A stretch of DNA of 64,000 nucleotides from Terrisporobacter petrolearius. GTDB taxonomy: Bacteria; Bacillota; Clostridia; Peptostreptococcales; Peptostreptococcaceae. The stretch lies in the NCBI RefSeq assembly GCF_032598785.1, contig NZ_CP102984.1; one strand, given 5' to 3'. Positions 6,089 through 15,650 of the stretch are shown here, piece after piece. The notes under the pieces were generated by a model. It did no database searches. It was not told where the DNA came from and worked only from the letters and a program-made list of their open reading frames with translations. Positions within the stretch are counted from its first letter, which is position 1. Every line of letters starts with the position of its first letter. The translations under genes and the position numbers were made by a program.

Positions 6089-8080
6089 ATGAAAGAAATA
6101 TATGAAGTTTCAGATGATTATTTAAATAGTCAGATTAAATATTTGAAATTATTATCTAAACAATACTCAAGCATATCTAAGGCGAGTGCTGAAATTATAA
6201 ATTTAAAAGCAATATTAAATCTTCCTAAGGGAACAGAACATTTTCTATCAGATATTCATGGGGAATATGAGCCTTTTGTTCATGTATTAAAAAATGCATC
6301 TGGAGTAATAAAAAGAAAAATAGAAGAGCTATTTGGAAATTCTATGATAGAAAGCGAGCGAAGAAGACTGGCCACTCTTGTATATTATCCGGAACAAAAG
6401 CTAGATCTAATTGAAAAACAAGAAAGTCAAAAAGAAATAGAAGATTTTTATAGAATAAGTATTCATAGATTAATTGAACTTTTAAGATATGCTTCAAGCA
6501 AGTATACAAGATCAAAAGTAAGAAAATTCCTTCCAGAAGATTTTAAATATATTATAGAGGAGTTATTACATCCAGACTCAACGAGTCCTCATAAAGATGA
6601 ATATTATAAAAGTATAGTAGATTATATTATTGAAATAGACAGAGCAAGAGTATTTATAATAGAAGTTTCTAAGGCAATACAAAAACTTGTTATAGATAGA
6701 TTACATATAGTTGGAGATATTTATGATAGGGGACCAAGACCTGATATTATTATGGATACTTTGATGAATTACCACAATGTGGATATACAGTGGGGAAACC
6801 ATGATATATTATGGATGGGAGCTGCATCAGGACAAAAACTATGTGTAGCCAATGCCATAAGAATATCTGCAAGATATGCTAATTTAGATATAGTAGAAGA
6901 TATTTATGGTATTAATATATTACCTTTAGCAACGTTTGCCCTAGAAGTATACAAAGATGATCCATGTACAGAATTTATACCTAAGATGAGTGATGATGAG
7001 GCTTCTATAACTGAAAAATCATTAATGGCAAAAATGCACAAAGCAATTAGTATAATTCAATTTAAATTAGAAGCAGAAATAATTAAAAGAAGACCAGAGT
7101 TTGAAATGGATCATAGGTTATTATTAAACAAGGTAAATTACAAAGAGGGAACAATAGAACTAAAGGGTAAAACTTACAAATTAAAAGACATAAACTTCCC
7201 AACAATAGACCCAAAAGATCCTTATAAACTAACACAAAGAGAAGAAATTGTTATAGAGAAGTTGGCTACATCTTTTGAAAATAGTGACAAACTTCAAAAA
7301 CACGTAGGATTTCTATTCTCAAAAGGCAGCATTTATTTAAAAACTAATGGCAATTTACTTGTTCACGGGTGTATACCTTTAACTAATGATGGTGACTTTA
7401 TGTCTATGAAAATTGACAATCATGAATATAAAGGAAAAGCATTAATGGACAAGATGGAATCTTATATTAGAAAAGGATATTTCTTTGATAAAAATCATCC
7501 AGAAAAAGAATATGGAAAAGATATGATGTGGTATTTATGGACAGGCAAATGCTCATCATTATTTGGAAAAGATGATATGACCACGTATGAAAGATATTTT
7601 ATAGAGGAAAAAGAAGCTCAAAGAGAAAATAAAAATCCATATTATACTTTAAGGGAAGAAGATGAAATATTAAAGAGGATCTTTGATGAGTTTGATTTAG
7701 ATTTTGAAAGCGGTCACATAATCAATGGCCATGTGCCCGTTAAGAGTAAAAATGGTGAAAGTCCATTAAAAGCAGGTGGAAGAATTTTAGCTATTGATGG
7801 TGGTTTTTCTAGAGCTTACCAAGGTAAAACAGGAATAGCAGGATATACTTTAATATATAACTCACAAATGATGCAATTAGTATCACATGAGCCATTCTCA
7901 TCAGCAGAAGACTCTATATTTAATGAAAAAGATATATTATCCACGTCAATAATTGTGGAAAATAGAGTAAATAGAATGTTTGTAAGAGATACTTATGATG
8001 GAATGAAAATACAGCAAGAAGTAAATGATTTAAAGATGTTAATAATTGCTTACAAAAAAGGTCTTATTAAAGAAGTTTAG
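6089..8080 (+). CDS. fbp: Fructose-1,6-bisphosphatase, class III (Firmicutes type)
   Basis: A 663-residue enzyme that hydrolyses fructose 1,6-bisphosphate to fructose 6-phosphate in gluconeogenesis. It shows the metallophosphatase signatures DIHGE (residues 55-59), VGDIYDRGPRP near 210, WGNHDILW near 240 and a late NGHVPVK followed by IDGGFSRAYQ. Length and motif order match the large Firmicutes Fbp family. The start has AGGGAGG at good distance. It is a single-gene unit between an extended -10 and a terminator. Confidence 0.95.
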   Translation: MKEIYEVSDDYLNSQIKYLKLLSKQYSSISKASAEIINLKAILNLPKGTEHFLSDIHGEYEPFVHVLKNASGVIKRKIEELFGNSMIESERRRLATLVYYPEQKLDLIEKQESQKEIEDFYRISIHRLIELLRYASSKYTRSKVRKFLPEDFKYIIEELLHPDSTSPHKDEYYKSIVDYIIEIDRARVFIIEVSKAIQKLVIDRLHIVGDIYDRGPRPDIIMDTLMNYHNVDIQWGNHDILWMGAASGQKLCVANAIRISARYANLDIVEDIYGINILPLATFALEVYKDDPCTEFIPKMSDDEASITEKSLMAKMHKAISIIQFKLEAEIIKRRPEFEMDHRLLLNKVNYKEGTIELKGKTYKLKDINFPTIDPKDPYKLTQREEIVIEKLATSFENSDKLQKHVGFLFSKGSIYLKTNGNLLVHGCIPLTNDGDFMSMKIDNHEYKGKALMDKMESYIRKGYFFDKNHPEKEYGKDMMWYLWTGKCSSLFGKDDMTTYERYFIEEKEAQRENKNPYYTLREEDEILKRIFDEFDLDFESGHIINGHVPVKSKNGESPLKAGGRILAIDGGFSRAYQGKTGIAGYTLIYNSQMMQLVSHEPFSSAEDSIFNEKDILSTSIIVENRVNRMFVRDTYDGMKIQQEVNDLKMLIIAYKKGLIKEV

Positions 8081-8097
8081 GTCAAATAGAAAGTATG

Positions 8098-8140
8098 AAT
8101 GAGCTATGCTATTAAAAAATTAGTAAATAGCTCATTTTTA
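8098..8140 (+). terminator. Intrinsic terminator of fbp
   Basis: AATGAGCTAT and ATAGCTCATT pair perfectly across a 19-base A/T loop, and the right arm runs into TTTTA. Confidence 0.8.
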
Positions 8141-8241
8141 TTTATAATTAAAATACTAAACCTAAATAAAAAAATAATTTATTGTATAAAGATAATTTAG
8201 AAATTGACGTATTATAAAAATAAAAAGGTTGAGGAGAATAT

Positions 8242-8895
8242 ATGATTAATAGCATTGACTTATTAAAATACCAGCTAAGTAGTTCTTTGACTGGTTTAAA
8301 TAAATGTAGTTGTGAATCTAGTAGTAATTCTTTTGACATGGTAATGATAAGTTTGTTAAAAGCAATCTCTACAACTAATTCACAAAATATAAATATAAAC
8401 CTAAACAATAAAAATCTTGGCAATATATCAGGATTAGAAACATTAAATAGTAGTCAAAATTCAAATAAAATACAAGCAACTAACAAAGATAAAAGTGTAA
8501 ATGAAAGAATAGAAAATGCAGTGGAAAAATGTGCTAAGAAGTACGGGGTAAATGAGAATTTGATTAAATCAATAATAAAAGTTGAATCTAATTTTAATCC
8601 TAACTGTGTGTCTGGTGCTGGTGCAAAAGGATTAATGCAGCTAATGCCATTTAACTGTACTGACTTAGGAGTTAAAGATCCATTTAATATTGAACAAAAT
8701 ATAGACGGTGGAACAAGACATATAAAAGAATATCTAGATATGTATGGTGGAGATGAACAGATGGCGCTGATGGCTTACAATGGTGGACCGGGAAGAATGG
8801 CTAGCAGAGGAGTTAAATCCATCAATGATTTATATAAAATGCCAAGGGAAACTCAAAACTATGTACCAAAAGTAATGAAGTACTATAAAGGATAA
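8242..8895 (+). CDS. Lytic transglycosylase (SLT domain), flagellar locus
   Basis: A 217-residue protein with a low-complexity Asn/Ser-rich N-terminus (about 1-85) and a C-terminal SLT domain. Catalytic Glu115 lies in IIKVESNFNP, followed by GAKGLMQLMP and MALMAYNGGPGR. It should cleave peptidoglycan glycan strands, probably to let the rod or filament pass through the wall. No signal peptide is seen, so export may use the flagellar type III route, as with rod-cap-type muramidases; this is inference. It is the first gene of the late flagellar block, as in the C. difficile locus. I could not identify its promoter with confidence. Confidence 0.85.
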   Translation: MINSIDLLKYQLSSSLTGLNKCSCESSSNSFDMVMISLLKAISTTNSQNININLNNKNLGNISGLETLNSSQNSNKIQATNKDKSVNERIENAVEKCAKKYGVNENLIKSIIKVESNFNPNCVSGAGAKGLMQLMPFNCTDLGVKDPFNIEQNIDGGTRHIKEYLDMYGGDEQMALMAYNGGPGRMASRGVKSINDLYKMPRETQNYVPKVMKYYKG

Positions 8896-8924
8896 TTAAA
8901 ATATTTATAATATAGAGGATAAAT

Positions 8925-9350
8925 ATGAAAGTAGAACAGGTAGGTATAAATAGGAATATTAATACTATAGAAAATAGAGGAAATAAACAAAAAAGTAGCT
9001 TTAATGATAGTTTTAATCTGGAGAATAGATTTAAAAGTAAAGAAGAAATTGAATTGTATATGAAAGAAATAAAATCAATTGGCGAAAAAGTGGTAGCAAA
9101 TCAAAACTATAGCGATGTGGTGAATTATAAAAGGGCTATTAAGTCATATTTAAAGTCAGTTGTGGATTATATGTATAGTTTAAATCAAGATTCTAGTTTT
9201 TGGGATGGAAATTATTTCAAAACAGTAAGAATAGTAGATGAAAAATTAGAAAGTATTACTAAAGAATTATTGTACGATCAGAAAGATAATATAGACTTGG
9301 CCACAAAAATAGACGAGATAAATGGGCTTTTAGTCGATATGTATTTATAG
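8925..9350 (+). CDS. YaaR/DUF327 family protein
   Basis: A 141-residue protein. The core YKRAIKSYLKSVVDYMYSLNQ, VRIVDEKLESITKELL and KIDEINGLLVDMYL match the YaaR (DUF327) helical family. The function is unknown; members are common in Firmicutes and this one lies among flagellar genes. It is 29 bases after the transglycosylase gene and 8 bases before the FliN-like gene, so it belongs to the same operon. Confidence 0.75.
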   Translation: MKVEQVGINRNINTIENRGNKQKSSFNDSFNLENRFKSKEEIELYMKEIKSIGEKVVANQNYSDVVNYKRAIKSYLKSVVDYMYSLNQDSSFWDGNYFKTVRIVDEKLESITKELLYDQKDNIDLATKIDEINGLLVDMYL

Positions 9351-9358
9351 GAGGGCAT

Positions 9359-9664
9359 ATGAATAATATTTATTCAGTAGAATTTGAACAATTAGTAGAA
9401 GGTGAAAAAATACCAACCGATAGTGCTAACCAAATATTCGGTGCACTTATGGATATAACCATATCTATGGGAAGTGCTAAAGAAAAAATTGGTAAAATTG
9501 CAAACTATAAAGTGGGAGACATAATAGTGCTTGATAAGCATGTTGAAGAAACACTTGATATAAATGTCAACGGAAAAATGATAGCAAGTGGAGAGAGTAT
9601 AATTATAGAAAATAAATTAGCAGTTAGGCTTTCTCAGATTAAAAGTGTAAATCAAGATATTTAG
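9359..9664 (+). CDS. FliN-like C-ring protein (SpoA domain)
   Basis: A 101-residue protein dominated by a SpoA (surface presentation of antigens) domain: ISMGSAKEKIGKIANYKVGDIIVLDKHVEETLDINVNGKMIASGESIIIENKLAVRL. This is a FliN-type C-ring domain. A second, separate FliN is encoded after fliM in this window. This copy is slightly longer at its N-terminus and sits beside flgM, as in the C. difficile late block. It may form FliN heterodimers or act at the export gate; the choice cannot be made from sequence. Confidence 0.85.
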   Translation: MNNIYSVEFEQLVEGEKIPTDSANQIFGALMDITISMGSAKEKIGKIANYKVGDIIVLDKHVEETLDINVNGKMIASGESIIIENKLAVRLSQIKSVNQDI

Positions 9665-9684
9665 TTAATACAAGGAGGTGCACT

Positions 9685-9960
9685 ATGAAAATTAATAGTA
9701 TTAAGTTTACAAATATAGATAATGTTTATAAAACTAAAAAATTAGGAGTTGAAAACATAAATAATAAAAATAATAAATCAGATTCAGTACAAATATCAGA
9801 TTTAGGAAAATATTTAAATGAAGTAAATATAAGCAAAGAAGATGTAAATATGGAAAAAGTCAATGATATAAAAAAACGAATTGAAAATGGAACATATTCA
9901 GTAGATTCAAAAGCTTTAGCAAAAAAAATAATAGAAAAGATGGAAGGTGATAATAATTGA
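9685..9960 (+). CDS. flgM: FlgM anti-sigma factor
   Basis: A 91-residue FlgM. The C-terminal half VNMEKVNDIKKRIENGTYSVDSKALAKKIIEKM is the conserved sigma-28-binding helix region, and the N-terminal half is polar and disordered. It should hold sigma-D (FliA, encoded at 46574) inactive until the hook is complete, when FlgM is secreted. The start has AAGGAGGTG. Its stop overlaps the TTG start of flgN. Confidence 0.9.
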   Translation: MKINSIKFTNIDNVYKTKKLGVENINNKNNKSDSVQISDLGKYLNEVNISKEDVNMEKVNDIKKRIENGTYSVDSKALAKKIIEKMEGDNN

Positions 9961-10370
9961 ATTCACAGTTAAAAGTAGTAATATTTGAAGAAAAAAATAT
10001 TATTAAAAATTTATTAACTCTTTTAGATGAACAGTATAACCTTATAATAGATAAAGATGTTATAAAAATGGATAAAATTGCGAAAGAATTAGATGAATCA
10101 GCAAAAAACTTAGCGAGAATAGAAATAAAAAGAAGAAATATTATGGGTAGTGAATCTAGTATGAAAGAAGTTGTTGATGATAGTGATGATGAAAAAATAA
10201 AGCAAGCTTATGAAGAAATACAAGCTACCTTAAAGATGATAGAAATCCAAAAAGAAGCAAATGAAATACTTATAAAGCAAAGATTATTCTTTACCCAAAA
10301 AATGATAAATTGCATTAAACCTAACAAAGGGATAGGTACATATAATGCTTATGGGCAAGTAGGTAAATAA
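9957..10370 (+). CDS. flgN: FlgN chaperone for FlgK and FlgL
   Basis: A 137-residue, largely helical protein with the FlgN-like pattern of an N-terminal helix (LLTLLDEQYNLIIDKDVIKMDKIAKELDES) and a second long helix. It should keep hook-filament junction proteins export-ready. The start is TTG at 9957 in the overlap TTGA with flgM, supported by AAGGTG about eight bases upstream, so translation is probably coupled. flgK follows after 15 bases. Confidence 0.85.
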   Translation: MNSQLKVVIFEEKNIIKNLLTLLDEQYNLIIDKDVIKMDKIAKELDESAKNLARIEIKRRNIMGSESSMKEVVDDSDDEKIKQAYEEIQATLKMIEIQKEANEILIKQRLFFTQKMINCIKPNKGIGTYNAYGQVGK

Positions 10371-10385
10371 GATAGGGGGATATAT

Positions 10386-11693
10386 ATGGCTGGATTATTA
10401 GGGAGTTTATACTCAGCTAAATCGGGAATGAATGTAAGTCAGGCATCTATACAGACTACATCCCACAATATTAACAATATGAATACACCTGGGTATACTA
10501 GGCAAAGAGTTGAACAAAGCGCAAAAAGTGCTTATAGTAACCCGGGATTTAATAGTAGTCTTGGAGCAGGTCAATTAGGGACAGGTGTAGAGGCTACTAA
10601 TATTATGAGGATAAGAAATACTTTTTATGATTATCAGTATAGAAGCGAATCTCATAACTATGGAGAAGTAAGTACTAAATATCAATATTATACTAATATG
10701 GAAACTATATTTAATGAGCCTTCAGATACGTCGATTTCAGCATCAATAGCCAACTTTTTTTCTAGTTGGCAAGAATTATCAAAGAACCCTACAGATGTAG
10801 GTTCTAAGGATATTATGGTTCAAAATACTAAGTATCTTGCTGATAATATTAGTAACATAAAGAAAAAACTAGATAGTTTGGCACAACAAGCTGATAAGAA
10901 GTTAAACGAAGATGTTGAAGAAGTAAACAAGATGCTTGAGCAACTAAAAGAATTAGATAAACAGATAAAAATAGTTGAAGGTAGTGGTAAAACACCTAAC
11001 GACTTGATGGATGAAAGAGATAAGGTTTTAGATGATTTAAGTATGAAGCTAGATATAAATAATGATGATGTTAAACAGCTTTTGGAAAATACACATGATG
11101 CAAGTGGTAATTTTACACCGCTAACTGTAGATGATATAAAAGCTTTGGGTGATGTTTCAGGAGAAATACAAGGTTCTTTAGATATGATAGAAAAAATAAA
11201 TGAATATACGACAAGTTTAAAAGACTTAGCAAAGGGCATAGCTGAAGGTGTTAATAAAGTCCTTTCAGATGGAGGTGCTAAACCATCTGACTTATTTATA
11301 TTTGACGCCGATAAAGATCCAATATTAAGTGTAAATAAAAATTTATCAGATAATCCTAGAGATTTTGAAATTTCAACAGAAACAGCCTTAGCAATGTATA
11401 AATTAAAGGATGAAAAAATAACTATAGGAGGGGAAACAACTACTATAGATAAATTTTACAACCAAATGATACAAAAACTAGGTAATGAATCACAAGAAAT
11501 AATAAGACAAGAACGTAATCAAAGTAAAATAATTAAAGAAATAGATAATACAAGATTAAATACATCAGGAGTATCTCTGGATGAAGAAATGGTAAATTTA
11601 ATACAATTTCAACATGCATATAGTGCTAGTGCCAAGGTGGTATCTACTATAGATAGTCTTTTAGATGTAGTTATAAATGGTCTAAAGAGGTAG
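10386..11693 (+). CDS. flgK: FlgK hook-filament junction protein 1
   Basis: A 435-residue FlgK. The N-terminal D0/D1 region (GSLYSAKSGMNVSQASIQTTSHNINNMNTPGYTRQR) and the C-terminal VSLDEEMVNLIQFQHAYSASAKVVSTIDSLLDVV are diagnostic. It is at the short end of the family, so the variable central domain is small. It caps the hook and forms the first junction ring before FlgL and flagellin. Confidence 0.95.
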   Translation: MAGLLGSLYSAKSGMNVSQASIQTTSHNINNMNTPGYTRQRVEQSAKSAYSNPGFNSSLGAGQLGTGVEATNIMRIRNTFYDYQYRSESHNYGEVSTKYQYYTNMETIFNEPSDTSISASIANFFSSWQELSKNPTDVGSKDIMVQNTKYLADNISNIKKKLDSLAQQADKKLNEDVEEVNKMLEQLKELDKQIKIVEGSGKTPNDLMDERDKVLDDLSMKLDINNDDVKQLLENTHDASGNFTPLTVDDIKALGDVSGEIQGSLDMIEKINEYTTSLKDLAKGIAEGVNKVLSDGGAKPSDLFIFDADKDPILSVNKNLSDNPRDFEISTETALAMYKLKDEKITIGGETTTIDKFYNQMIQKLGNESQEIIRQERNQSKIIKEIDNTRLNTSGVSLDEEMVNLIQFQHAYSASAKVVSTIDSLLDVVINGLKR

Positions 11694-11703
11694 GGGGGTA
11701 AAT

Positions 11704-12654
11704 ATGAGAATAACAAATACTTCAATGATAAAAAATCACATGTATGATACTCAAGAAAATTTAACTAGAATGAGTAAAATAAATGAGCAGATAAATTCTA
11801 GTAAAATGATAAATAGAGTTTCTGATGATCCACATAAAGCTATAAGGATAATGAACTTAAATAATGAAATAAGATATACAGAAAAATATAACTATAATAT
11901 AGATGAAACTGTAGGTTGGATGAATACAACTGATGGATCTTTAGAGCATTTAGGGAATATGCTTGGAGATATAAAAGAGGATATATTAAAGGTTGGAAAT
12001 GGTGTGTATTCTGATGAAGAGTTTAAGGCTATTCAGGCTGAAGTGAATGAAAAAATAAAAGAAATTGCCGATGTAATGAATACTACTTATGGTGGAAAAT
12101 ATATGTTTGGTGGGACTAATGTAGATGAGCCACCTTTAATAATGGAAGATAAAAATGGTGTAATTACTCTAAAAATCAATCCAAATTCAAATATGGGTGA
12201 TCTAAGAGCTGATATATCTGATGGTATAAATATAGATTATAATATATCAGCTGGTGAGATTTTTAATGGAAAAGATAATAATGGTTCATCAATAGATTTT
12301 CTTGAAGAAATTAATAATGTGTCTAAACTTATGGATAAAATAGCAAACGGAACTGATGATGAAAAAAGCAAAGCAAAAAAAGAATTATTAGGAACGACTA
12401 AGGATAATATAGATAATTTGTATAATCATGCACTAGATGAAAGAACTTCTTTAGGTGTTAGAGTAAATACAGCTGAAAAAGTAAAGGGACTTAATGAAGA
12501 AAACATACTAAATATGAAGGGCGTATTATCTCTAGACCAAGACGTAAATCAAGTTGAGAAATTTATAGAGTTAAAATCAGCTGAATTAGTATATCAAGCA
12601 TCTATAAAAGTAGGGACTACATTAATGCAACCTACTATATTAGATTATCTATAA
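11704..12654 (+). CDS. flgL: FlgL hook-filament junction protein 3
   Basis: A 316-residue FlgL: N-terminal MRITNTSMIKNHMYDTQENL and SSKMINRVSDDPHKAIRIM, then MFGGTNVDEPPL, and a flagellin-like C-terminal helix (FIELKSAELVYQASIKVGTTLMQPTILDYL). It forms the second junction ring. It lies 10 bases after flgK and ends just before the fliW Shine-Dalgarno. Confidence 0.95.
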   Translation: MRITNTSMIKNHMYDTQENLTRMSKINEQINSSKMINRVSDDPHKAIRIMNLNNEIRYTEKYNYNIDETVGWMNTTDGSLEHLGNMLGDIKEDILKVGNGVYSDEEFKAIQAEVNEKIKEIADVMNTTYGGKYMFGGTNVDEPPLIMEDKNGVITLKINPNSNMGDLRADISDGINIDYNISAGEIFNGKDNNGSSIDFLEEINNVSKLMDKIANGTDDEKSKAKKELLGTTKDNIDNLYNHALDERTSLGVRVNTAEKVKGLNEENILNMKGVLSLDQDVNQVEKFIELKSAELVYQASIKVGTTLMQPTILDYL

Positions 12655-12670
12655 AATGTTGGAGGAATCT

Positions 12671-13042
12671 ATGCAAATATTTTTTGAAAAGGGAATACCA
12701 GGACTTGAAAAATATAGAGAATTTGAAATAAATCAAGTTGAAAGCAATGAAAAATTTAAGCAGATAATATCTATAGAAGATTCAAATATTGGATTTATAG
12801 CTATATCTCCTTTTGAAATCAAAAAGGATTATGAATTAAACTTAAGTGACGATGTAATAAAAGAATTACAAATAGATAGTCCAAAGGATGTATTAGTATT
12901 AAGTTTAATAACTCTAGGAAAAACTTTAGAAAAAAGTACAGTTAATTTAAAAGCTCCTGTTATTATAAATATAAAAAATAACAAAGGTAAGCAATTAATA
13001 TTGCAAGATGATAAATATAACATAAAAGAACCTTTAGTATAA
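12671..13042 (+). CDS. fliW: FliW, CsrA antagonist and flagellin assembly factor
   Basis: A 123-residue FliW: FFEKGIPGLEKYREFEI, then DSNIGFIAISPFEIKKDYE and a C-terminal INLKAPVIIN-type strand. FliW binds CsrA and flagellin in turn, so free flagellin frees FliW to inhibit CsrA. An in-frame ATG at 12656 would add five residues, but GGAGG at 12660-12665 points to the ATG at 12671. It is paired with csrA, and the CsrA target site is visible in the flagellin leader at 15722. Confidence 0.92.
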   Translation: MQIFFEKGIPGLEKYREFEINQVESNEKFKQIISIEDSNIGFIAISPFEIKKDYELNLSDDVIKELQIDSPKDVLVLSLITLGKTLEKSTVNLKAPVIINIKNNKGKQLILQDDKYNIKEPLV

Positions 13043-13053
13043 GGAGTGGGATG

Positions 13054-13266
13054 ATGTTAGTAATTACTAGGAAAAAGGAAGAATCTTTATTGATTGGTGA
13101 TGATATTGAAATAAAAATAGTCAAAATAGATGACGGAAGTGTAAAAATTGCAATAGATGCCCCAAAGGATAAAATTATACTTAGGAAAGAAGTATATGAA
13201 AATGTAAGAAAAGAAAATGCTAAAGCAGTTGCAAATACAGATGAAATATTAAAGTTGTTAAAGTAA
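13054..13266 (+). CDS. csrA: CsrA translational repressor
   Basis: A 70-residue CsrA: MLVITRKKEESLLIGDDIEIKIV, VKIAIDAPKDKIILRKEVYE. RNA-contacting residues of the first strand (LVITRK) and of the R-x-E-V/I-Y segment are present. Two ATGs are adjacent at 13051 and 13054. The second gives the canonical ML(V/I) start and better spacing from AAGGAG. The target is most likely the flagellin mRNA. Confidence 0.95.
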   Translation: MLVITRKKEESLLIGDDIEIKIVKIDDGSVKIAIDAPKDKIILRKEVYENVRKENAKAVANTDEILKLLK

Positions 13267-13279
13267 GGAAGGAATATTT

Positions 13280-13663
13280 ATGTATACATCAAACCCGTAT
13301 AATACATACAAGCAAAATTCAGTAAACATGGCATCAAAGGAAAAATTACTATTGATGCTATTAGATGGTGCTGTTAAATATACAAAAATAGCAAAAACAG
13401 CAATACAAGAAAAAGACATAGTTAGAGCTCATAAGGAATTGATTCGTGTTCAAGATATATTTCTGGAATTAATGGTTACAATGGATAAAAGTTCTGGCAA
13501 GTATATGGAAGAGTTATATAATTTATATGATTTTATAAAAAATGAACTGGGAAGAGCAAATATAAAAAAAGATGTGAAAATAATCGATAGTTTATTACCT
13601 ATAATAGAAGACGTGCGTGATATGTGGTATGAAGTGGATAAAAAGATAAAAACAGGAAAATAG
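13280..13663 (+). CDS. fliS: FliS flagellin chaperone
   Basis: A 127-residue four-helix FliS: N-terminal NPYNTYKQNSVNMASKEKLLLMLLDGAVKYT and KAHKEL-like helix two (VRAHKELIRVQDIFLELM). It binds the flagellin C-terminus and prevents premature polymerisation. Only one fliS copy is seen here. Confidence 0.95.
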   Translation: MYTSNPYNTYKQNSVNMASKEKLLLMLLDGAVKYTKIAKTAIQEKDIVRAHKELIRVQDIFLELMVTMDKSSGKYMEELYNLYDFIKNELGRANIKKDVKIIDSLLPIIEDVRDMWYEVDKKIKTGK

Positions 13664-13674
13664 GAGGCGATTCT

Positions 13675-15312
13675 ATGTCAAGTGTAAGTGGAATAAGATT
13701 ACCTGGTTTAGCAACAGGTATGGATACTGAAACGATGGTAAAAGAAATGCTTACTGGAGAACAAAATAAAATAGACAAAGCTAAGCAAAAAGAGCAAACT
13801 TTAAAGTGGCAACAAGAAATTTATAGAGAAGTTATAAATGACGTAAAAGGTTTTAATGATAAATATTTTAGCTTCACATCTAAAGACTCTATATTGATTA
13901 GTAGCGCTTGGAACACATTAAATATAAATAGTTCTAATTCAAATGTGATAACTGCAACAGGGAGTGCAGGAGCCAATACAGTAAATTATAAGTTTGAAGT
14001 AAGTAAACTTGCTACCTCAGGAAAAGCAAGCTCAACAACTGCTAAAGGTGGAAAAATTGAAAAAAATAGTGAGTTGAAAGATTTAGGCCTTGGTGTAGGA
14101 ACTACTGAATTTTCTATACGTTATGGAGATAAGGATAATGAAGTAAGTAGTAAAATAACTATAAGAACAGAAGATAAATATAAAGTTGATGAAAAAGGTA
14201 ATTTTGTATATGAAAAAGATAAAGATGGAAATAACAAATTAGATGAAAGCGGTCAACCTATAAAAATAGTTGAAGAACCAGCTGATACAATAGATACTTT
14301 AATAAAAAAAATAAATAACGCTAGTGATGGTAACATAAAAGCATCTTATAGTGAAATGACAGGAGCATTTACAATAGAGTCTACAAAAACTGGTTCAAAC
14401 AATGGATTTACAATTGTAGGGTCAGATGGCAAAACATCAAGCGATGCACTAGATTTTTTGGAATTAAGTGGGAAAGATGCAAAGAGTGGTAAATTTTTAG
14501 GAACTGATTCTGAAGTAAAAGTTTCTTCTCTAGATGATAAATTCAGTAAGGAATTAGTAAATTCAGGAAACTCATTTGCTATAGATGGTATTACTTATAA
14601 TCTACATGGCATTACACAAGCAGGTGAGACAGTAGAGATTACTTCAAAACAAGATGTGCAGCCTGTAGTGGATAAGATGAAAGCCTTTGTAGAAGACTAT
14701 AACAAAATAATGGACAAGGTATATGATACTTTAATCCAAAAACCTAATAGAGAATACCCTCCGTTGACTGAATCTCAAAAAAAAGATATGGATGAAGATG
14801 AGATAAAAAAATGGGAAGAAAAGGCTAAAAAAGGTTTGCTTAGAAATGATTCTGATATGAGAAAATTCATGGATGATATGCAAAAATCTATATTTGGAGA
14901 TAATATGCAAATTCTTAATGAAATGGGATTGAAATCTCACGAAAACTATAACAAAAGAGGCCAAATATCTTTAGATGAGACTAAATTTATAAAAACATTA
15001 GAAAATAATTCGGATAAAGTATATGATATGCTTGCAAAAGGAAGTTCTAGTGTTATGGAAAATATGAAAAGTACCATAGGTAAGTATGTAGGTAACTCGT
15101 CATCTATTTTTGCTAAAAAAGCTGGTCTTGATAAAACTGCATCAGCAACGAATAATTTTTATTCAGAACAATTAAAAAAACAAGCAGATGCTATAAAAGA
15201 GTTACAAAGAAAAATGAATAATAAAGAAAATGATTTATACAAGAAGTTTGGACTATTAGAGTCAAATATGAATAAATTTAATTCTCAAATGAATTATTTC
15301 GCACAAATGTAA
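13675..15312 (+). CDS. fliD: FliD filament cap protein
   Basis: A 545-residue FliD: N-terminal GIRLPGLATGMDTETMVKEML, then KWQQEIYREVINDVKGF and a C-terminal coiled helix (FGLLESNMNKFNSQMNYFAQM). It caps the growing filament and guides flagellin folding. A short acidic, Asp/Lys/Gly-rich stretch around residues 165-205 marks the variable exposed domain. The start has AGGAGG. Confidence 0.95.
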   Translation: MSSVSGIRLPGLATGMDTETMVKEMLTGEQNKIDKAKQKEQTLKWQQEIYREVINDVKGFNDKYFSFTSKDSILISSAWNTLNINSSNSNVITATGSAGANTVNYKFEVSKLATSGKASSTTAKGGKIEKNSELKDLGLGVGTTEFSIRYGDKDNEVSSKITIRTEDKYKVDEKGNFVYEKDKDGNNKLDESGQPIKIVEEPADTIDTLIKKINNASDGNIKASYSEMTGAFTIESTKTGSNNGFTIVGSDGKTSSDALDFLELSGKDAKSGKFLGTDSEVKVSSLDDKFSKELVNSGNSFAIDGITYNLHGITQAGETVEITSKQDVQPVVDKMKAFVEDYNKIMDKVYDTLIQKPNREYPPLTESQKKDMDEDEIKKWEEKAKKGLLRNDSDMRKFMDDMQKSIFGDNMQILNEMGLKSHENYNKRGQISLDETKFIKTLENNSDKVYDMLAKGSSSVMENMKSTIGKYVGNSSSIFAKKAGLDKTASATNNFYSEQLKKQADAIKELQRKMNNKENDLYKKFGLLESNMNKFNSQMNYFAQM

Positions 15313-15329
15313 ATTTGGGGGAATGTAAT

Positions 15330-15650
15330 ATGGCAGAAAAAATTAGTTTATATAAAGAAATATCATTACAAATTGTTGAATCATTAGAAAATGAAGAGAT
15401 ATATATAATAGAAGAATTATTAAATAAAAGGCAAGAAATACTAGACAAGCAAATTGATAATAATGAATTTAAGTTTAAGTTAATTAATGAAGGAATTATT
15501 GACATAGATAGAAAGATAGAAGAACTTTTAAAAGATAGTATGTCAAAAGTAAAGCAAGAAATAAAAGAATATAGACTGTCAAAGCAAGTTAATAACTCCT
15601 ATATGAATTACAATAACAAAAATTTAAATATTTTTAATAAAAAAGTATAA
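15330..15650 (+). CDS. FliT-like putative chaperone of FliD
   Basis: A 106-residue, highly charged helical protein directly after fliD and directly before flagellin. Sequence similarity to FliT is faint (an N-terminal helix ISLQIVESLENEEIYIIEELLNKRQEIL, then a second helix), so the assignment rests mostly on position and size. A longer reading from TTG at 15315 is possible, but GGGGGAA at about 15317-15323 supports the ATG at 15330. Its stop codon overlaps the -35 element of the flagellin promoter. Confidence 0.55.
   Translation: MAEKISLYKEISLQIVESLENEEIYIIEELLNKRQEILDKQIDNNEFKFKLINEGIIDIDRKIEELLKDSMSKVKQEIKEYRLSKQVNNSYMNYNNKNLNIFNKKV

Noticed and set aside
8160..8241. Promoter for the late flagellar block
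   Set aside because: TTGACG, TATTAT and GATAAT are present but not at workable spacing, and no CCG-containing sigma-D motif is present. I left it unassigned.
10820..11239. 139-codon minus-strand frame inside flgK
   Set aside because: Shadow of the real flgK frame; no ribosome-binding site and no recognisable family. The same reasoning removed the other antisense frames.
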